A stretch of DNA of 64,000 nt from positions 187,001-251,000 of the forward strand of contig JAPFBL010000115.1 in assembly GCA_026182355.1 (NCBI GenBank), given 5' to 3'. Below, one piece after another: positions 58,640 to 64,000 of the stretch. Source of the stretch: Hermatobates lingyangjiaoensis (lineage: Eukaryota; Arthropoda; Insecta; Hemiptera; Hermatobatidae). The stretch's first letter is position 1; the number at the start of each line of letters is the position of its first letter. The notes beneath the pieces are model-generated. The model was not told the origin of the DNA and made no database searches. It was given only the letters and a program-made list of their open reading frames with translations. The position numbers and the translations under genes were made by a program.

Positions 58640-58945
58640 TCTCTAGTAGTCTCTACCTAGTAGTAGAGTAGCTTGCGTGCTCGTCTCAAGACTGGTACAT
58701 CCCTGGTTCGATTCTCATTCTGGCCCTCGATTTCTTCATGTGAGAAATGAATAAATCTGAGCACGTCGTCCATCGGAGAGGACATTCCCAAGCCTGTACG
58801 ATGTAAGGTACTCGTTAAAGAATCCTATTCTAAAACAATTCAATTAGACAAAATTTAGGACTCCGAATGCAAAATGTGCAGAATTGCACAAAGGACCAAT
58901 TTTGGTCTATGTGTGTTCTCTTATGGGACAACATCTGCAACATAT
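58640..58945 (+). mobile_element. tRNA-derived SINE, copy S6
   Basis: Head with TAGCTTGCGTGCTCGTCTCA, B box GGTTCGATTCTC, TGGCCCTCG, then the body (GAGCACGTCGTCC, GTACGATGTAAGGTACTCGT) and a diverged end GCAACATATCTTAAG. The acceptor stem is no longer paired. Confidence 0.75.
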
Positions 58946-58949
58946 CTTA

Positions 58950-60290
58950 AGGGAAATATTGTGGAAAAGTACATTAGTTAACGGTTTACGGTTGTTTATC
59001 AACCATTTATATTGACAAAAACAATAAAAACAATATTTGTCTTATATCGCTTTATAAAAAACCAGCAACTGTTCAGGCTTTGTACAAAAACATAATAACC
59101 ATATTAAATTTGACAGTTTTTTGTTCAAATACTGGTCTTCTTGCTTTGTTATTTCTATACATTTTTTTTTATTATTATAGTACAACTACCCTTAGAGGGG
59201 TAACAAGTAATAGTGATACATGGTACATAAGTAAGATTGAATATAAGAGTGGAGAAACTACCCATTGGTAGTTTTATCTTTTTAGCCTTCTTATAGGGTT
59301 GGTAGGAATCTGATGGGATGATAATTCCTGAATAAAAGGATTTAGATTTGTTGGTAATGATTTATGGAATTTGCAGTGTCGGGATTGGATTTCTTGGCGA
59401 ATAAAAGGAATTTTCAAATCATTATGGATGGTATCGTTGGAAACATAAAAGGGAGCTTATACAATTTTTCGAAGGATTTAAGATTGGGTTATTTGTATTC
59501 TTTGGATATTTGAACGCTTGGTTGATCCCCAGATTTCTATATTTCTATATTTAGAGTATTTTTGCTAAATTTCAGTTTTATTGAAATTCGTTAGAATTAA
59601 ATATCAGATATAAATTAAATATACTTTACATTAGTAGATAAAAGGCTATTTATGGAGTTTTGTTTATCGCGTGTCTTTCTTTAGAAAGGAATAATTATTA
59701 ATAATTACTATTAATTAACGTATTAAAGAGAACAGTAATTAATACAAAACTACTCAGTAAGAATATCTAAACACGAATATGCGTGTGCCAAAATATAAAC
59801 GATATGATAAAAACCAATGTGATACTTTTAGTTTTTCAGTATTTCGTTGGATTAGAAATATTACAGAGGTGTTCTTTCTAATGAAAGCTGTGCAGACTAA
59901 TATTTGTAATCGCTAATTTCTTTTCAGATTTCCTCTAAATTTGTTTTTAAAAAATGTTTAACTGAATATTTTACTCTCCATGTTGTATATCTTTTATTGC
60001 ATATAATTTTTACAACATTTGTAAAAAAAAATTAATCTATATGAATATTTTAAATATGTTATTAATAACAGTTATTTCATTTATTAGTAGATTACACATA
60101 GAGATTATGAACGGGTGAAGTGATGCAAAGTATTGCAAAAATGCGAATTGTTATAAGAAATCGGCGTATGATGTCATTACACAAAGTAGACAGATTCAGA
60201 TTTCCGAGTTCCGTGATTCTGGTGGTTTCAGATTATTTATGGGTTCTGATAGTTTATCTCTGAAACCCTAGAAGGAGTTTGATAACAAAC
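58950..60290. other. AT-rich region, nothing recognised
   Basis: Short frames only (for example 59080-59271), without recognisable domains. No splice-bounded, protein-like segment matching the galactosyltransferase domain was seen here. Confidence 0.45.
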
Positions 60291-60297
60291 GGATAGC

Positions 60298-60505
60298 CGC
60301 TGTAACTTTATTGTATGGGTAATATATTTCTTATATTTCGCTATAGAAAAACCTTTAAACTTAAGTATTTTTTTCTTAAATGAATTGCATATGTGAATGA
60401 GGTTTTGAAGAAGTTAGTTTGATGGTGAAGACTGCGCTTTCTGACTGGGTTCAGAGACTGAGTGGCAATAATAACTAATAATTTATTTCTGAAATGAAAA
60501 AAAAA
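60298..60505 (+). repeat. ~205-bp direct repeat, copy 1
   Basis: Matches 61522-61730 closely; both contain GAATTGCATATGTGAATGAG and GAAGACTGCGCTTTCTGACT, and both end in an A-run (GAAATG then A's). The two copies flank about 1 kb. The A-rich ends suggest retroposed copies rather than LTRs. Confidence 0.85.
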
Positions 60506-60639
60506 CCGGTGTTTTAGTGTTAACTGTCAAATGAGACTATTTGAATCCATAGACATGTTAAATACACCGATTCCATCGACACGAGTAGATGGTATCGGGG
60601 GGGTCTCAGATGGTAAAATAGTATCATTAATATTAAAAT

Positions 60640-60760
60640 TATAGTAATCCGTCTTACCTCGTACCCTGCTGCTGAAGTTCTTAGACCGGTTTCGGGCGTC
60701 ACCCATCTTCAACAAGAACTGATCAACTCAGTTGATCAGTGGTAATGAAAAATTGCATGA
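60640..60760 (-). repeat. Solo terminal-repeat copy, CGAAACCGGTC family
   Basis: Contains CCGTCTTACCTCGTACCCTG and, on the minus strand, GAAGATGGGTGACGCCC, then GAAACCGGTC. A short palindrome ACTGATCAACTCAGTTGATC plus AGT (about 60718-60740) follows and looks like the centre of a collapsed fold-back. Confidence 0.7.
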
Positions 60761-61521
60761 AGGTAAAATAGTAGTTCTCAGGGGGTCCACAAACAAACAT
60801 AGGTTGAGAACCCGTTATCTACACTATCCAAGTTCAAGAACATTGGATATATTATTACACACATAGGTGACACATGCTGTTGGTGGCCCTGGTAATTATA
60901 TCGAACCCTCGCTGAATGGGTTCCGAATTATAAATGAGCCAAATTCTCATTTTTTAAACAACATAAAATGCCCAAAACCTTTAAGTGTTTCCAGTAGATA
61001 AGAACATGATAGAATCCATGCAGGTGTTTTATTCCGGATTGACTAAAAGTTCTTGTTGTCTTTACAGTTTCTACCTTCATCGGGATTTTTATCAAAAATT
61101 GTTGAAATTCAAATTAAAAGAATTTGTTTCACAAACCACTCCAGTTAATCAGGTGATTTCTACTTGGTCTAAAATATTTGATTATCAACCATAGTTTTGT
61201 TTACTCTGTTAAGCGTAGTAAAAAATACATGTTGATGGTCCATGGTCCATTTTCAATACTTTTAGGATAAAAAAACTCATAACTTACCAAGGAATTTTTG
61301 AATTATATTTTATTTAACTTCTTCATACAGGAGTAGAAAAAAGTAATTACACCAGTTTGATTAGCATTACAACAGTTGGAGGTTGGCTTTTCCATTTTTT
61401 GCCAACAGCCAATGTACCAATTCGCTGTTCTTTCCATTAGTTTACTGTTAAACTGATGATTCCTTTTGCTGCTTTAAGTGATGCAGGTCTATTAGTAAGA
61501 AGGGTCTCTTGTTTTGCCAGT

Positions 61522-61730
61522 CACTGTAACTTTATTGTATGAGTAATATATTTCTTATATTTCGCTCTAGAAAAACCTTTAAACTTAAGTAATTTTTTCT
61601 TAAATGAATTGCATATGTGAATGAGGTTTTGAAGAAGTGAGTTTGATGGTGAAGACTGCGCTTTCTGACTGGGTTCACAGACTGAGTGGCAATAATTAAT
61701 AATTTATTTATGAAATGGAAAAAAAAATGC
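61522..61730 (+). repeat. ~205-bp direct repeat, copy 2
   Basis: Second copy of the repeat at 60298-60505, with few differences, ending GAAATGG and an A-run. Confidence 0.85.
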
Positions 61731-62589
61731 CAGGTTGCCATTGATGTCATGGGATCCCAGTGTAGAATCGTTATTAGGAGTTTGAATTATTTGTTCATTT
61801 CAGATTTGTGTTTTCAAGTTCACATCATGAATGTGACAGCATCGTTCCGTATAAGAAACTTTTAAAATTTCATCAAGGTCGACAGTTTATCAGAAAATAC
61901 CTACATATGAGTTAGAGTGGTGCCTATTATAGCTGGTAGGAATGATTTAGTTATCACTGCGAAAGTAAGTGATGGTATGGCTTGTCTACACTTTCGGTTT
62001 CAGTGTAATGACCCATATGAAAAGTCGCAAGCTATCTCTACCGGTCTCCATATACGGGCAATGTTAACTTACCACTTTTATTGCTTTCTCATACTACAAT
62101 CTTGCCCCTCTAACTCTACGCATAATTATTTAAAAGACGTCTGATTTATTGAAATTTACAAAAAAAACTCATTCTTTGAAAGAAGTAATTCAAGCTATTT
62201 GTCATTATTATTAAAATGGTCGTTAAACAATACAGTAGGCACCTACAATCAATTATTTTTCTTCACTGAGAAGTTGTATCGAGTTACTAGTAATCTGTAA
62301 GGAAAACTGTTATTGATAGACGTTATTATTGTTTCCAGTAAATTGTTGTTTACGATCTGGTAAATGTAGACACATTTCATATCTAACTTCCAAGTTGATT
62401 GGGTTATGATTATATTGACGGAAGTTGAGTTACTGGTCGAGAAGGCAGTTAGTCTTCTTTAAACAAAAGTTTGATCTATTACCCAGCCGAGATATTTCTT
62501 TATGCATATAGATGTGGCTCCAAACTTTATATCTGTTTCAATATAACATTAATTTTCTGCTTTAATTGACACAAGTTAATAGTATGTAT

Positions 62590-62906
62590 AGGTTAGGTTC
62601 GGTTGCAGTGGCAGTTCCACAAGGGAACACACGTAGGCCGAGCATTGGCCCTTTGTGATACCACACAATGAAGATTGATTCTACAGTGGGAGTACTAAAT
62701 TTAACTCAAATGTATTTTAGAGTAGGGATTTTTAACGAGTATCTGACATCGTACAGGCTCGGGACCGACAGTTTAACGTCCTCCGAGGGACGACGCGCTC
62801 AAATTTATTCACCTCCCGCGTGAATAAATCGAGGGTCAGGTGAGGATCGAACCCCGGTCCTATCAGTTCTGAGACGAGCACGTAACCACTGAGCTAGCCT
62901 GGCCCC
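62590..62906 (-). mobile_element. tRNA-derived SINE, copy S3 (best copy)
   Basis: Full-length minus-strand copy. Read on minus: head GGGGCCAGGCTAGCTCAGTG, B box GGTTCGATCC, ACCTGACCCTCG, then the body with TGAGCGCGTCGTCCC, GGAGGACGTTAAACTGTCGG, GTACGATGTCAGATACTCG, and GAATCAATCTTCATTGTGTG, and the end GCAACCGAACCTAACC. About 315 bases. It serves as the reference for the other copies. Confidence 0.9.
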
Positions 62907-63064
62907 CAATAGTATGTATAAGTCTTATAAATGTATCAACTATCAAGTTATTTAATTTCTGTGTACAATTTTAGATTCGGTAATATTCGATTAATTTAAT
63001 TAGAATAACAAAAGCATGATATCATTTACTAAAATTTAAGCTTACCTATATACATTAAAACATA

Positions 63065-63235
63065 TACCCTTATTGTAATGGTGTACGATGATAGCAAATC
63101 CTCTCTCTAACACATAGTGTTAAAGCTAGCAGCAGCTTCTGTATTGACTACTTTCCTGCTGAGGTTTTCTAGTCTTCTAATTAGTTTACGGTGAATCTTG
63201 AGTATTTTCCTAAGAAGTTCAGGTGAGATATGAAG
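63065..63235 (-). pseudogene. PLE N-terminal region fragment
   Basis: Minus-strand frame: LRKILKIHRKLIRRLENLSR, KVVNTEAAASFNTMC, stop, REDLLSSY. It matches [17 protein letters not shown] at 14270-14330, with the Leu codon replaced by TAG. An inverted partial copy of the same block is at about 63352-63412 on plus. No RT follows within the readable sequence. Confidence 0.6.
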
Positions 63236-63412
63236 ATGTAAGTGATGAGTTACCACATCTTAACCTCTTATCTTAACTTATTATATATTAACATCTTATA
63301 ATTAACTTATCTTAACACATTAACTTCTTATCGTTGTTCAAAATATCTATGACTCACCGTAAACTAATTAGAAGACCAGAAAAACTTGGCAGAAAAGTCA
63401 ATGAAGAACTAC
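63139..63412. repeat. Inverted pair of PLE N-terminal segments
   Basis: Left 63139-63197 and right 63352-63412 are reverse complements sharing CACCGTAAACTAATTAGAAG. The centre is AT-rich, with TAACTTATCTTAAC-like subrepeats at about 63258-63330. Confidence 0.75.
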
Positions 63413-64000
63413 TGCTATTTAACACAACTTATTTTATTTATGATTTTAATTAGATTGAATATTATTTCTGGATAAATAACACAATAAAAGTGTAAAATAT
63501 TAGGAGAAATATTCACACAGTGATATTCCTCTTCCTGTTTTCGTTTTAATATCACTGATCCCTTCCCTACATTAAATATTTATTGCTCTGTTACACAAAG
63601 GTAAGGTTATATGTTATAATGCGAGAGGTTCTTAAGAAATGAATGCCAATTGATATTACTGCTTCAAATTATCTAAATAGAACAATATGTCAGAATTTTA
63701 GTACTCAAGCATCATTCAATATTATCTTAACTTAAGAACTAAATATAATATTGTTATAAAAGTGATTCACGAGGTAAAACTAACTTTTATAATAGTTTGA
63801 TGTTTACTAACCTCTATCGTACTAACAATTTGCATGTATATAGAAAACCAATTTGTTAAATATGTTATTTATCTGAGCATTTCAATTAGATTGATTGATT
63901 TACATATCTTGTTCTCAGATTTAATGTAGTGTTTTTAATATCTTTTTTTTATTTTCTTTCGTTTATAAACTTTATCAATTTGTTATTTTTGTAAGTAGTT

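Noticed and set aside
60298..61730. Short LTR retrotransposon (TRIM) with 205-bp LTRs
   Set aside because: Copies end in A-runs rather than CA, and no primer-binding site or flanking duplication was seen; kept only as a direct repeat.

Overview
The window is AT-rich, intron-bearing animal nuclear DNA, most likely from an arthropod. The evidence is split protein-coding genes with GT-AG introns, Jockey/R1-type non-LTR retrotransposon remnants, Penelope-like elements (PLEs), Helitron-like and hAT-like elements, and a tRNA-derived SINE whose 3' tail is made of CCTAA/TTAGG-like units. A chelicerate is a guess only. Most of the sequence is transposon-derived; short reading frames across (TA)n tracts are not genes.

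The best-supported gene is a complete glutathione synthetase on the minus strand (30713 down to 13720). It was reconstructed here as 12 exons with consistent splice phases, giving 464 codons plus stop. Its introns hold SINEs, fold-back repeats and PLE pieces. Two other host loci are partial. On the plus strand, 886-1020 and 2948-3111 are two phase-compatible exons of an unrecognised gene. Also on plus, 54118-54250 and 58217-58320 look like the membrane-anchor and stem exons of a core-1 beta-1,3-galactosyltransferase (C1GALT1-like) whose catalytic part lies beyond the right edge.

Layout: 0-3.5 kb holds fold-back repeats, the unknown gene and a hAT MITE. 3.6-5 kb is a degraded non-LTR element. 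7.8-8.3 kb is a fold-back. 9.2-11.0 kb is an array of ~160-bp tandem repeats between inverted repeats. 11.8-13.0 kb is a PLE fragment with an intact GIY-YIG domain. 13.7-30.7 kb is the glutathione synthetase gene. 34.6-35.9 kb has three fold-backs. 36.6-40.6 kb has two convergent PLE copies. 43.6-44.1 and 47.2-47.8 kb are non-LTR fragments. 45.86-46.53 kb is a 54-bp minisatellite. 49.15-51.9 kb is Helitron-like with a tandem duplication. 53.5-58.3 kb is C1GALT1-like with a hAT MITE and three fold-backs in or near it. 58.5-63.4 kb holds SINEs, a direct repeat and PLE N-terminal fragments.

The most striking signal is a recurring motif: CTGANGA, one extra base, a hairpin, then GAAA. It has the form of a hammerhead ribozyme core and occurs in several otherwise dissimilar repeat families. 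It appears at the 3' end of one PLE, just before PLE N-terminal reading frames, and in the arms of many head-to-head fold-back repeats. Hammerhead motifs are known in PLE terminal repeats; the extra base and the abundance of inverted pairs deserve checking.
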